Positions 24,783 through 32,948 of a stretch of 64,000 nt of DNA are shown here, in pieces. The notes beneath the pieces were generated by a model. That model was not told where the DNA came from. It did not search any database and saw only the letters and a program-made list of their open reading frames with translations. Source of the stretch: Nocardioides humi (GTDB lineage Bacteria; Actinomycetota; Actinomycetes; Propionibacteriales; Nocardioidaceae); NCBI RefSeq assembly GCF_006494775.1, contig NZ_CP041146.1, forward strand, positions 3,844,001 through 3,908,000, in the 5' to 3' direction. The first letter of the stretch is position 1; each line of letters begins with the position of its first letter. Both the position numbers and the translations under genes were made by a program.

Positions 24783-27661
24783 GCCGAGGGAGCGGGAGGC
24801 GAGCCGACCGCCCGCCCGGCGTCGAGGGCGTCGAGACGCGCTCCGACGGCGCCACGGTGGCGGCCTACTCGTACGATGCGAGCAGCTACCGGGTGACCCC
24901 TCGTCTGGTCGCCTTCCCCGCCGGGGTCGACGATGTCCGCGCCGTTCTGGAGACGGCGCGACGTCACGACCTCCCGGTCACCGCGCGAGGCGGGGGGACC
25001 AGCATGGCCGGCAATGCCGTGGGCGAGGGGATCGTCATCGACCTCTCGCGACGGATGAACCGGGTGCTGGAGGTCGACGTCGCGGGCCGAAGCGTCCGGC
25101 TGGAGCCGGGGGTGGTGCTCGACGACCTGAACCGCCGGCTGGCGGATCACGGGCTGGAGTTCGCCCCGGATCCCTCCTCGCACAGTCGGGCGACCGTCGG
25201 CGGCATGGTCGGGAACGATGCCTGCGGCAACCACTCCGTCGCGCACGGAAGAACGTCCGACCACATCCTCGAGCTCGACCTGGTACTCGCGGACGGCGCC
25301 TACGTGCGGGCCACGCGCGGCGGCGTGGTTGCGCTCGACGACCGGGACGTGTCGGTCGGGGCCGCCGAGCATCTCGAGCGCGAGCTCCGGAGCATCGCGA
25401 GCGATCACCTGGCCACCCTGCGGACCGAGCTCGGGCGGATTCCGCGGCAGGTGTCGGGGTTCCAGTTGCATCGGCTGCTGCCGGAGAACGGCTTCGACGT
25501 CGCCCGAGCCCTGGTCGGCTCCGAGGGCACGTGTGCGGTGATCGTCGCGGCGAAGGTCTCCCTGGTCGCGCGGACCCGCGCCGAGGCGACCCTGGTGCTC
25601 GGCTATCGCGACCTGATCGCCGCGGCGGACGACGTTCCGCGGATCCTCGAGGCGGCCCCCTCGGCCGTCGAGGCCCTCGACGAGCGCATCGTCACGACCC
25701 TGCGTGAGCGACGCGGTGACGACTCCGTGGCCGGGCTGCCGCAGGGCACGGCATGGCTGATCGTGGAGATCCAAGACGACGACGCCGGGCGCGACGACGG
25801 GCATGACCGCCTGTACGCCCTCGCCTCCGACCTCCGGGCCCGAGGACGCCTGGTCGACTTCGCGGTCGTGACCGACGGGAGCGAGCGGTCACGACTCTGG
25901 CGGGTTCGGGAGGACGGGGCCGGCCTGACGGCTCGGCCCTCGGACGGGCGGATCACGTGGGCCGGCTGGGAGGACGCCGCCGTCGCGCCGGACCGTCTCG
26001 GGTCCTATCTGCGGGACTTCTGCGAGCTGATGGGGAGTCGGCAGATCACGGGCGTGATGTACGGCCACTTCGGGGCCGGCTGCGTGCACGTGCGTCTCGA
26101 CTTCGACCTCGAGACGGCCGAGGGGCGCAGGAGGATGGCCGTGTTCGTGCGCGAGGCGGCCACGATCGTCGCCTCCCATGGTGGCACCGTCTCCGGTGAG
26201 CACGGCGACGGCAGGGCGCGCAGCGAGCTTCTGCCGCTGATGTACAGCGCGGACGCGCTGGAGGCCTTCCGGAGGTTCAAGCGCGCCTTCGACCCCTCGG
26301 CCCGTCTCAACCCGGGCATCGTCGTCGACCCTGTGGCCTTGGACCGGGATGTCCTGGCTCCCGGTGGGCGGGGTGCCGCACCGCCGGGCCGGACGGTACT
26401 GGCACTGCACCAGGACGGCGGGTCCTTCGCCCGTGCCGTCGGCCGGTGCATCGGGGTCGGGAGGTGCCGGGCAGACGCCGGGGGCTTCATGTGTCCCAGC
26501 TTCCGCGCGAGTGGCGAGGAGCTCGACTCGACGAGGGGCCGCGCTCGGGTCCTCCAGGAGATGGTGGACGGACGCGTGGTCACCGACGGGTGGCGGTCCA
26601 CGGAGGTTCGTGAGGCACTCGATCTCTGCCTGTCCTGCAAGGCGTGCTCGACGGACTGTCCGGTCGGCGTCGACATCGCGGCGTACAAGTCCGAGTTCAG
26701 CCACCACCACTATCGACGCCGTCTCCGCCCGCGCTCCCACTACTCCCTCGGTTGGCTTCCCGTCTGGCTGCGGCTGGCGGGGATGCTACCGGCGGTCTCG
26801 AACTGGGTCCTCCGCAGCCGGGTGGTGGGGCGCCTGATGCGGTGGGCGGGTGGTGTGACGCAGCGTCGGGAGCTGCCGACGGTCCACTCCTGGCGGTCGT
26901 CGCGCCCACCCTCAGGGCAGAGGCGTCGGGCCGGGCACGGCGAGCCGGTGGTGCTGTTCCGCGACACCTTCACCCGCGCCTTCCGCCCGGGGCTCGTCGG
27001 GGACGCCCTGGAGGTGCTGGACAGCACCGGCAGGGTGGCGACGCCGGCCCCCGACCTGTGCTGCGGCCTGACCTGGATCACCACCGGTCAGCTCGGAGTC
27101 GCGAGGAGGATCCTCCGGCGCACCGTCCGGGTCCTGGACGAGTCCGGGGACGCCGACATCGTCGTCCTCGAGCCCAGTTGTGCGAGCGCCCTCCGCGCCG
27201 ACGTACCCGAGCTCCTGGCCTCCGACGCGGCGCGACGGGTGGCCGGGCGCGTGCGGACGCTGAGCGAGGTCATCGGACAGGCCGTCGAGTCCGGGTGGGT
27301 GCCTCCAGCGCTGGACGGGGAGGCGCTGCTGCAGACCCACTGCCACGAGCACGCGACGTTCGGGTCGGGCACGTCGAGGGCCGTGGCCCAGGCTCTGGGG
27401 CTTCGGGTCGAGCAGGTCGAGGGATGCTGCGGTCTCGCCGGCAACTTCGGCTTCGAGGCATCCCACTACGACACCTCGATGGCGGTCGCCGAGCAGGGAC
27501 TCGGGCCTCGTCTGCGCGCGATGTCCCGAGGGAGCGCCGTGATCGCGGACGGGTTCAGCTGCGGCACCCAGATCGACCACGTGCTCGGGCAGAGCGGGCG
27601 GGCGAGCCACATCGCCACCGTGGTCGCCCGTGCCCTGCCTGCTCAGCGCACCCGGCCGTAG
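24779..27661 (+). CDS. FAD-binding and (Fe-S)-binding 2-hydroxyacid dehydrogenase, operon copy
   Basis: A 960-residue paralogue of the protein at 8068-10911, with the same order: FAD-linked oxidase domain (RGGGTSMAGNAVGEG), C-terminal FAD domain, ferredoxin cysteines CIGVGRC (about 557) and CLSCKACSTDC (about 617), and CCG motifs CCGLTW (about 761) and CCGLAGNFG (about 883). It should oxidise a D-2-hydroxyacid and feed electrons to the respiratory chain. The GTG overlaps the Ldh2 stop by 4 bp, so it is the last gene of the LysR-controlled operon. Its 3' end overlaps the convergent NlpC/P60 gene by 19 bp. Confidence 0.86.
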   Translation: MSRGSGRRADRPPGVEGVETRSDGATVAAYSYDASSYRVTPRLVAFPAGVDDVRAVLETARRHDLPVTARGGGTSMAGNAVGEGIVIDLSRRMNRVLEVDVAGRSVRLEPGVVLDDLNRRLADHGLEFAPDPSSHSRATVGGMVGNDACGNHSVAHGRTSDHILELDLVLADGAYVRATRGGVVALDDRDVSVGAAEHLERELRSIASDHLATLRTELGRIPRQVSGFQLHRLLPENGFDVARALVGSEGTCAVIVAAKVSLVARTRAEATLVLGYRDLIAAADDVPRILEAAPSAVEALDERIVTTLRERRGDDSVAGLPQGTAWLIVEIQDDDAGRDDGHDRLYALASDLRARGRLVDFAVVTDGSERSRLWRVREDGAGLTARPSDGRITWAGWEDAAVAPDRLGSYLRDFCELMGSRQITGVMYGHFGAGCVHVRLDFDLETAEGRRRMAVFVREAATIVASHGGTVSGEHGDGRARSELLPLMYSADALEAFRRFKRAFDPSARLNPGIVVDPVALDRDVLAPGGRGAAPPGRTVLALHQDGGSFARAVGRCIGVGRCRADAGGFMCPSFRASGEELDSTRGRARVLQEMVDGRVVTDGWRSTEVREALDLCLSCKACSTDCPVGVDIAAYKSEFSHHHYRRRLRPRSHYSLGWLPVWLRLAGMLPAVSNWVLRSRVVGRLMRWAGGVTQRRELPTVHSWRSSRPPSGQRRRAGHGEPVVLFRDTFTRAFRPGLVGDALEVLDSTGRVATPAPDLCCGLTWITTGQLGVARRILRRTVRVLDESGDADIVVLEPSCASALRADVPELLASDAARRVAGRVRTLSEVIGQAVESGWVPPALDGEALLQTHCHEHATFGSGTSRAVAQALGLRVEQVEGCCGLAGNFGFEASHYDTSMAVAEQGLGPRLRAMSRGSAVIADGFSCGTQIDHVLGQSGRASHIATVVARALPAQRTRP

Positions 27662-28182
27662 AAGACCGAGCTCGTCCAGATCCGCTCCTTGCGGACGGGC
27701 ACGCCGGGCCGCGACGCGTGCCAGAGGGTGTGGGCGCCGGCGTAGATGCCGACGTGGTAGACGCGGCTGCCGCTGGTGAAGAACACCAGGTCGCCGACCC
27801 GCGGGCTGCGGACCCGCTGGGTGGCGCCGGCCTGGGCGCCGGAGGTGCGGGGCAGTCGCTTCCCGACGTGGCGGTACACCCACTGCACCAGGCCCGAGCA
27901 GTCGAACGCGTTCGGGCCGGCGGCGCCGTACCGGTAGGGCTTGCCGGCCCGCGAGCGGACCGTGGCCATGACCTTGTCGATGCGCTTCTCGGCCTTCTTC
28001 GCCGCCTTGCTCTTGCCGTCCTGGTGGCCGGCCGCCTCCTCCTTGGCCTGCTCGGCCGGCAGGACGAGCGAGGAGGCGTCGTCGTCGGCGTGGGCCGACG
28101 GGGTCGGGGCGACGAGGAACACCGCCGCGAGGACGGGTACGACGAGCAGGCGCGCGGCAGCGCGCGACACGATGGTGGACAT
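27643..28182 (-). CDS. Secreted NlpC/P60 family peptidoglycan hydrolase
   Basis: A 179-residue secreted protein. The signal peptide (to about residue 32, ending SAHAD) is followed by a charged linker and a C-terminal NlpC/P60 domain (about 75-179). The catalytic Cys is in FDCSGLVQWVY, the His in YHVGIYAG, and a further polar residue in LWHASRPG. It would cut peptide stems in the cell wall (D,L-endopeptidase type). A c-di-AMP riboswitch lies 18 bp upstream of the start, the common arrangement for actinobacterial wall hydrolases. The ATG is at 28182 with a GGAG site. Confidence 0.88.
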   Translation of the reverse strand: MSTIVSRAAARLLVVPVLAAVFLVAPTPSAHADDDASSLVLPAEQAKEEAAGHQDGKSKAAKKAEKRIDKVMATVRSRAGKPYRYGAAGPNAFDCSGLVQWVYRHVGKRLPRTSGAQAGATQRVRSPRVGDLVFFTSGSRVYHVGIYAGAHTLWHASRPGVPVRKERIWTSSVFYGRVR

Positions 28183-28200
28183 CAGAGGAACTCCGTCAGC

Positions 28201-28372
28201 GGCGCCTGCGAGAGATGACCTGTCGGGCTGGGGCTGCTGATGCCCCGGAGCGTGTGTCCTTCGCCCCGAGCCGGCTCCGTGCGGTGCCGGCGTAGTGCTG
28301 GGTCTCCCGTGCTCGCGCTTACTTCATCGTTCTCGATGTCTCCCCAGGACGAGCGCGAGCCTCGGCGCGACC
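28201..28372 (-). promoter_or_regulatory. c-di-AMP riboswitch (ydaO-yuaA class) upstream of NlpC/P60
   Basis: On the minus strand the leader follows the ydaO plan in order: a P1 5' strand GCGCCGAGG, an 8-bp stem CTCGCGCT/AGCGCGAG, the conserved CACGGGAGACCCAG, a GCCGGC/GCCGGC hairpin, GGGGCGAAGGA (matching the conserved GGGGUGAAUC), a GGGGC/GCCCC hairpin, then CCCGACAGGTCA and TCTCGCAGGCGCC, which closes P1. In this class ligand binding usually turns expression off. The match is by eye; a covariance-model search would settle it. Confidence 0.75.
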
Positions 28373-28514
28373 GTGGGCGGCCCCTCCGGTCGGAGAGGTC
28401 TCTCCTCCATTCGACCCGCTTGCAATAGTTAGCGCAGTGGTCGCGGTCACGTTCGCGGGGTGTCGATCCTCACCCCGGACCGATGTAACGCAGGGGGCCG
28501 GCAGGCGCCGCCGA

Positions 28515-29186
28515 TCACTCCGGCAGGTGCGGATCCGCCAGCAGGTACCGGGCCACCCGGCCGTCGCGGGTTCGTCGCGGGCGCACCGGCTCGGGGACCA
28601 TCCGGCCCTCGGCGGTGTCCCAGAACCGGTCCACCCGCAGGGCGACGCCCCGGGCCAGCCGGCCGGGCACGCCGCGGTGCGGGAGATAGGGGTGCGGCCG
28701 GGTCGGCACCCGCCGCTCGGTGCGGTAGAGCCGCTGCGCGAGGTGGCCGCACTCGTCCGCGGACGCCGCTCCGGCCAGGTCGTCGACCAGCCGGAGCTCG
28801 AGGGAGCGGATGCCGGCCAGCTCGCGCTCGACCTCCTCCCAGATCGAGGACCAGGGCCGTCGTACGACGAACGTGGAGCCGTAGAGCTTGGCCTTGAGCT
28901 GCACCAGGGCGACCTCGAGCCGGCGGCTCTGCCGGGCGAGCTCGTGGGCGCGCCGGTGACCGTGGTCGAGGTGACGGCGGGCGGCCGGGGCGAGCACGGC
29001 GTTGGCCGCCGCGACGTGGCGGCTCGTGCTCGCCAGGAACGGGTCGGCGGCGCTGAGCGCGGCGCGCGGCCGGTCCCGTGTCGGCCGGCAGGTCTCGGCG
29101 CTGCGCATCCGGGCGTGCAGGACGGCGTGGGTCTGCGTGACGGTGTCGGCCAGGGTGTCGACGCCGGTCTCCGGGCTGTCGTTCAT
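28515..29186 (-). CDS. Hypothetical protein, 223 residues
   Basis: An Arg-, Ala- and Leu-rich soluble protein of 223 residues with no signal peptide or membrane segment. The N-terminal half is predicted helical with scattered His residues (THAVLHARMRSAETC, HLDHGHRRAHELARQ). The C-terminal half has KAKLYGSTFVVRRPW and a Pro/Arg-rich end. The ATG has a clear AGGAGG site, and coding bias is normal, so it is a real gene. I do not recognise the family. It lies between the riboswitch-controlled hydrolase gene and GAPDH, separated from the latter by a strong terminator. Confidence 0.65.
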   Translation of the reverse strand: MNDSPETGVDTLADTVTQTHAVLHARMRSAETCRPTRDRPRAALSAADPFLASTSRHVAAANAVLAPAARRHLDHGHRRAHELARQSRRLEVALVQLKAKLYGSTFVVRRPWSSIWEEVERELAGIRSLELRLVDDLAGAASADECGHLAQRLYRTERRVPTRPHPYLPHRGVPGRLARGVALRVDRFWDTAEGRMVPEPVRPRRTRDGRVARYLLADPHLPE

Positions 29187-29221
29187 GGCTCCTCCTTCAG
29201 GAGACCCCCCTCAAATGCAGT

Positions 29222-29266
29222 GTGCGCCGGTCCCGGGCCCCTCGCAAGGGGGCGGGACCGGCGCAC
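29222..29266 (-). terminator. Hairpin terminator after GAPDH
   Basis: A perfect 13-bp stem (GTGCGCCGGTCCC with GGGACCGGCGCAC) holds a nested C/G-run hairpin. On the minus strand it is followed by TGCATTTGA. It lies 15 bp after the GAPDH stop. Confidence 0.8.
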
Positions 29267-29281
29267 GGCAGGCGCCCGGCG

Positions 29282-30721
29282 TCAGACGCGCGGCAGGGTG
29301 GGGTACTCCACGCCGGAGATGTGCTGCACGGTGCGCACCACCTGGCAGGAGTAGCCGAACTCGTTGTCGTACCAGACGTAGAGGATCGCGCTGTCGCCGT
29401 CGACGATCGCCGCGTTGCCGTCGACGATCGAGGCCGCCCGCGAGCCGATGAAGTCGCTGGAGACGGCGTCGGTGGCCTCGGTGTAGTCGAGCTGGCGGCT
29501 CAGCGGGCCGGTCAGCGAGACCTTGCGCAGGTGCTCGAGGACCTCGTCACGGCTGGTCTCCCGCTGGAGCTGCAGCGACAGGATCGCGATCGACACGTCG
29601 GGCGTGGGGACCCGGATCGAGTTGCCGGTGATCTTGGCGTCGAGGCCGGGCAGCACCTTCGCGACGGCCGAGGCGGCGCCGGTCTCGGTGATGACCAGGT
29701 TGAGCGGAGCGGAGCGGCCGCGGCGGTCGGCCTTGTGGTAGTTGTCGAGCAGGTTCTGGTCGTTGGTGAACGAGTGGACCGTCTCGACGTGGCCCCGGGT
29801 GATGCCGAACTCCTCGTCCATCGCCTTCAGGGGCGGCACGATCGCGTTGGTGGTGCACGACGCGCAGGAGAGCACCCGCTCGGCCGGGTCGACCTCGAGG
29901 TGGTTGATGCCGTGCACGATGTTCGGGACGTCGCCCTTGCCCGGCGCGGTCAGCAGCACCTTCGCGATGCCGGGCCGCAGGTGGCTGGACAGGCCCGCCC
30001 GGTCGCGCCAGATGCCGGTGTTGTCGATCAGGATGGCGTCGGCGATGCCGTACGCCGTGTAGTCGACCTCCTCGGGGGAGTTGGAGTAGATCACCTGGAT
30101 CACGTTGCCGTTGGCGATGATCTGGCTCCTCTCCTCGTCGACCGTGATCGACCCGTTGAAGGCGCCGTGGATCGAGTCGCGGCGCAGCAGCGAGGCGCGC
30201 TTCTTGAGGTCCTCGCCCTTGCCCTTGCGGACGACGACCGCGCGCAGCCGCAGGCCGTTGCCGGAGCCGGACTTCTCGACGAGCAGGCGGGCGACGAGCC
30301 GGCCGATGCGCCCGAAGCCGTAGAGCACGACGTCCTGCGGGCCCGGGGCCGCGGACTTGTGGTCACCGATCGCGTCGGCGAGCACCGTCGCGGTGAAGGC
30401 GGCGACGTCCTGGCCGGCGCCGTTCTCCTTGTAGGCCTTGAGCAGCAGCGCGAGGTCGATCTTGGCGGCGGCGATGTCGAGGCCGGCGATCGCCTGCAGG
30501 AAGGGGAAGGTGTCGGTCACCGAGAGCTCCTCGCCCTCGATCATCCGGGCGAAGCGGTGGGTCTTGAGGATGCTGACCACCGACTTGTTCACCAGCGAGC
30601 GGCTGTGGAGGAGGATCGTCACGTCCTTCTCGCGGTGGAGCTTGCCGACGATCGGGATCATCGCCTCCGCCAGCTCCTCGTGGTGCTTCCAGCGGGTGAA
30701 CTTGTCCTCGATGACGCTCAA
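29282..30721 (-). CDS. gap: Glyceraldehyde-3-phosphate dehydrogenase, long form
   Basis: A GAPDH of 479 residues, about 140 longer than the classical enzyme because of an N-terminal helical extension (about residues 1-125). The NAD-binding motif YGFGRIGRLVARLL begins near 130. The catalytic Cys lies in SCASCTTNAIVPP (near 286), and the C-terminal substrate loop ends with WYDNEFGYSCQVV. It interconverts glyceraldehyde-3-phosphate and 1,3-bisphosphoglycerate. Long forms of this kind occur beside a classical Gap in several actinobacteria and may have a different cofactor or direction preference. The likely start is a TTG at 30721, preceded by AGGGGAT; no ATG or GTG fits better. Confidence 0.87.
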   Translation of the reverse strand: MSVIEDKFTRWKHHEELAEAMIPIVGKLHREKDVTILLHSRSLVNKSVVSILKTHRFARMIEGEELSVTDTFPFLQAIAGLDIAAAKIDLALLLKAYKENGAGQDVAAFTATVLADAIGDHKSAAPGPQDVVLYGFGRIGRLVARLLVEKSGSGNGLRLRAVVVRKGKGEDLKKRASLLRRDSIHGAFNGSITVDEERSQIIANGNVIQVIYSNSPEEVDYTAYGIADAILIDNTGIWRDRAGLSSHLRPGIAKVLLTAPGKGDVPNIVHGINHLEVDPAERVLSCASCTTNAIVPPLKAMDEEFGITRGHVETVHSFTNDQNLLDNYHKADRRGRSAPLNLVITETGAASAVAKVLPGLDAKITGNSIRVPTPDVSIAILSLQLQRETSRDEVLEHLRKVSLTGPLSRQLDYTEATDAVSSDFIGSRAASIVDGNAAIVDGDSAILYVWYDNEFGYSCQVVRTVQHISGVEYPTLPRV

Positions 30722-30892
30722 CGAAATCCCCTAGGGCAGTGCGACAAAACCGCTCGATCGTAGGACGCCGGGCGTAGGGGGTGGCTAATCGAGCCTGCGT
30801 CCGGAGGGCGTGGGATGCGTCACAGCGCACGGGCGCCGTCCCGTGCCCCCGGGGGCCGCCGCCGAGATCGTGGATATGTCAACAATCGCGGC

Positions 30893-30898
30893 TAGAAT
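30893..30898 (+). promoter_or_regulatory. TAGAAT -10 element of a leaderless marR transcript
   Basis: TAGAAT ends 6 bp before the GTG start of the MarR gene and no ribosome site is present, so transcription would begin at or next to the start codon. No clear -35 hexamer is seen. Confidence 0.5.
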
Positions 30899-30904
30899 GG
30901 ACCC

Positions 30905-31369
30905 GTGAGTACGACGACGCGGTGGCTCGACGACGAGGAGCAGCAGGCCTGGCGGGCCTGGGTCGACCTCAACGCGCAGCTGTCCGCGCGCCTCAACCGC
31001 GAGCTCCAGGCCGTCAGCGGGCTCTCGCTGTCCGACTACGAGATCCTGGTCGCCCTCACCGACCCCGACGTCCCGGACCGTGCGCTGCGGATGTACGAGC
31101 TCGGCGAGCGGCTGCAGTGGGAGAAGAGCCGGGTGTCCAAGCAGGTCTCCCGGATGGAGGCCCGCGGCCTCGTCGAGCGCCGCCACTGCCCCGACGACCG
31201 GCGCGGCGCCTTCGTCGACCTGACCGACGCCGGCCAGGCCGCGATCGCCGCCGCCGCCCCCGGGCACGTCGCGCTCGTGCGCGAGCTGTTCTTCGAGGGG
31301 CTCAGCGCCGAGCAGGTGCGCAGTCTCGGCCGGTTCGCGGCCACCGTGCTGGACCGCCTGGCCGACTGA
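30905..31369 (+). CDS. MarR-family transcriptional regulator
   Basis: A winged-helix regulator of 154 residues: helices around LSLSDYEILVALTD, recognition region RLQWEKSRVSKQVSRME, and the wing RRHCPDDRRGAFVDLTDAG with the conserved DxR pair. The C-terminal helix serves dimerisation. The GTG start follows a -10 element directly, which suggests a leaderless mRNA and possible autoregulation. It is divergent from GAPDH (gap 183 bp) and may control it; that is inference. Confidence 0.88.
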   Translation: MSTTTRWLDDEEQQAWRAWVDLNAQLSARLNRELQAVSGLSLSDYEILVALTDPDVPDRALRMYELGERLQWEKSRVSKQVSRMEARGLVERRHCPDDRRGAFVDLTDAGQAAIAAAAPGHVALVRELFFEGLSAEQVRSLGRFAATVLDRLAD

Positions 31370-31389
31370 GGGCTGACGTCGCGCGAACG

Positions 31390-31424
31390 CACCGAGGCCC
31401 GCCCCAGGGGGACGGGCCTCGGTG
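31390..31424. terminator. Bidirectional hairpin between marR and a secreted-protein gene
   Basis: A perfect 12-bp stem (CACCGAGGCCCG with CGGGCCTCGGTG) with an 11-base loop lies between the two convergent genes and can serve both. Confidence 0.75.
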
Positions 31425-31454
31425 TGTGGTGCTGCTCGGTGCGGGTGCTCCGGG

Positions 31455-32792
31455 TCAGCAGTCGACGCCGGCGATCGCGCTGCCGATGGTGACGTCGAGG
31501 AGCTGGCCGGGGAGGTCGATGGCGACCGCGTTGGTGACCACCGTGCTGCCGGTCTTGACGACCTGGTTGAGGTAGACGCCGCCCAGCAGCGGCAGGGGGA
31601 TGCTCACCGGCTTGTTCTGCTGGTTGTGGACGACGCCGTTCTGGGTGAACTGGCCGATCTCGGCGACGCCGTTCAGCTCGTTGCCCGCGGCGCAGTTGAC
31701 CGGCGTGGAGGCGGAGGCCTCCGACCACAGGTCCTTGAGCTCGAGGACGTAGCCGTTCAGCGGGAACGCGATCTTCACGTAGTCGACCTTCGCGTCGGCC
31801 CGGTGGGTGCTGCCGGCCTTCTCGCTGGTCGCGTCGACGGCCTTCACGGTCACCGACGGGGACAGTGCGGTCAGCGGGAACGGCAGCGCGCCGAGGGAGA
31901 CGGTGGCGTCGAGGAGCGTGCCGCTGTCGGTCGCGCAGGGGACGCCGCCGGCGTTGGCGGTGCCGAGGTTGATGTTCAGCGGCAGGCCGACGGCGATCCC
32001 GGCGCACAGACCCGCCTGGTCCGTGACGGTGTAGCTGACCGTCTGGGTCGAGCTGGCGCCGTGCTCGTCGGTGGCGGTGACGGTGAACGTCTTGGTGCCG
32101 GTCGTCGAGGTGTCGATCGGCTCGCCCACCGCGACGTCCCCGACGCAGTCGACCGCGTCGACGTGGCCGGTGTCGCCGTCGGCGCAGCTGTAGTCGGCGG
32201 CCACCGTCTGGCCCTGCGTGAACTCGCCGCCGTCGACCGGCGCGGCGATGGTCGCGGTCGGGGTCTGGTTGTCGAAGTAGCCGACCTCGAAGGACGACAC
32301 GCCGCGGCCGCAGCTGCCGGCGCCGACCGGGGTCAGGGTGAACGACGTGACCGGTGCGGTGCTGGTGAACGTCGTGACGTCGCCGGTGCTGGCTCCGCTG
32401 CCGGTGAGGAGGTTGTCATCGCCGTCCCACACGTGGTGGGCGTTGACGTCGACCGGCTCGATGCCGTCCTGCAGCCGGACGGCCTCGCCGGCGCAGTTGA
32501 GGCCGGAGATGCCGAAGGCCAGGGAGACCGGCTCGGAGAAGGTGTAGGTCTGCACACCGTCGGAGGGATAGACGTAGTAGCCCTGGTCGCTGGGCCCGGC
32601 GCCCTTGTCGACGCTCCACTCCACGCCGTTGGGCAGGGTGCCGCTCTGGGGGCCGGAGCCCGACAGGGTGGTCGTGTCGAAGGTGCTGGTGTTCATCTGG
32701 CCGGCGGTGGCCGGTGCTGCGATCGCGAGGCCGGAGAGACTGAGGCCGAGCGACGCGACGGCGGCGAGCTTGACCCTTCGGGAATGACGCAT
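31455..32792 (-). CDS. Secreted Ig-like domain protein of unknown function
   Basis: A secreted protein of 445 residues. The signal peptide (MRHSRRVKLAAVASLGLSL, cleavage near ATAG) is followed by a region with paired cysteines (about 30-165), an HYR/Ig-like domain with GQTVAADYSCADGDTGHVDAV (about 170-250), and a C-terminal beta-rich region resembling choice-of-anchor P-type sequence. It has no LPXTG motif or membrane anchor at the end. The ATG has a GAAAGG site. The C-terminus GVDC keeps a cysteine, perhaps for a disulphide. The binding partner is unknown. It is divergent from a lipoprotein gene, with a possible MalT-like direct repeat between them. Confidence 0.75.
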   Translation of the reverse strand: MRHSRRVKLAAVASLGLSLSGLAIAAPATAGQMNTSTFDTTTLSGSGPQSGTLPNGVEWSVDKGAGPSDQGYYVYPSDGVQTYTFSEPVSLAFGISGLNCAGEAVRLQDGIEPVDVNAHHVWDGDDNLLTGSGASTGDVTTFTSTAPVTSFTLTPVGAGSCGRGVSSFEVGYFDNQTPTATIAAPVDGGEFTQGQTVAADYSCADGDTGHVDAVDCVGDVAVGEPIDTSTTGTKTFTVTATDEHGASSTQTVSYTVTDQAGLCAGIAVGLPLNINLGTANAGGVPCATDSGTLLDATVSLGALPFPLTALSPSVTVKAVDATSEKAGSTHRADAKVDYVKIAFPLNGYVLELKDLWSEASASTPVNCAAGNELNGVAEIGQFTQNGVVHNQQNKPVSIPLPLLGGVYLNQVVKTGSTVVTNAVAIDLPGQLLDVTIGSAIAGVDC

Positions 32793-32877
32793 GGCGTTGA
32801 CCTTTCGGGAGGATGCGTGCGCCCGAGCGCGTTGGGGGGTGCCACTGCTGCCAACCAGGGCCGAGGAGAGCCCGTTA

Positions 32878-32897
32878 CGGGGGGAATTGCGGGTGAG
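32878..32897 (+). promoter_or_regulatory. CGGG(T/G)GA direct repeat between divergent genes
   Basis: CGGGGGGA (32878-32885) and CGGGTGAG (32890-32897) start 12 bp apart on the plus strand, 52 bp before the lipoprotein start. It resembles the pairs at 324, 7052 and 45522 but the first copy is degenerate, so it is the weakest of the four. Confidence 0.25.
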
Positions 32898-32948
32898 AGG
32901 GCCCGGTACGCCGCACCGGCGGGGGCAGGGTGTTGCTACCCAAGGACC

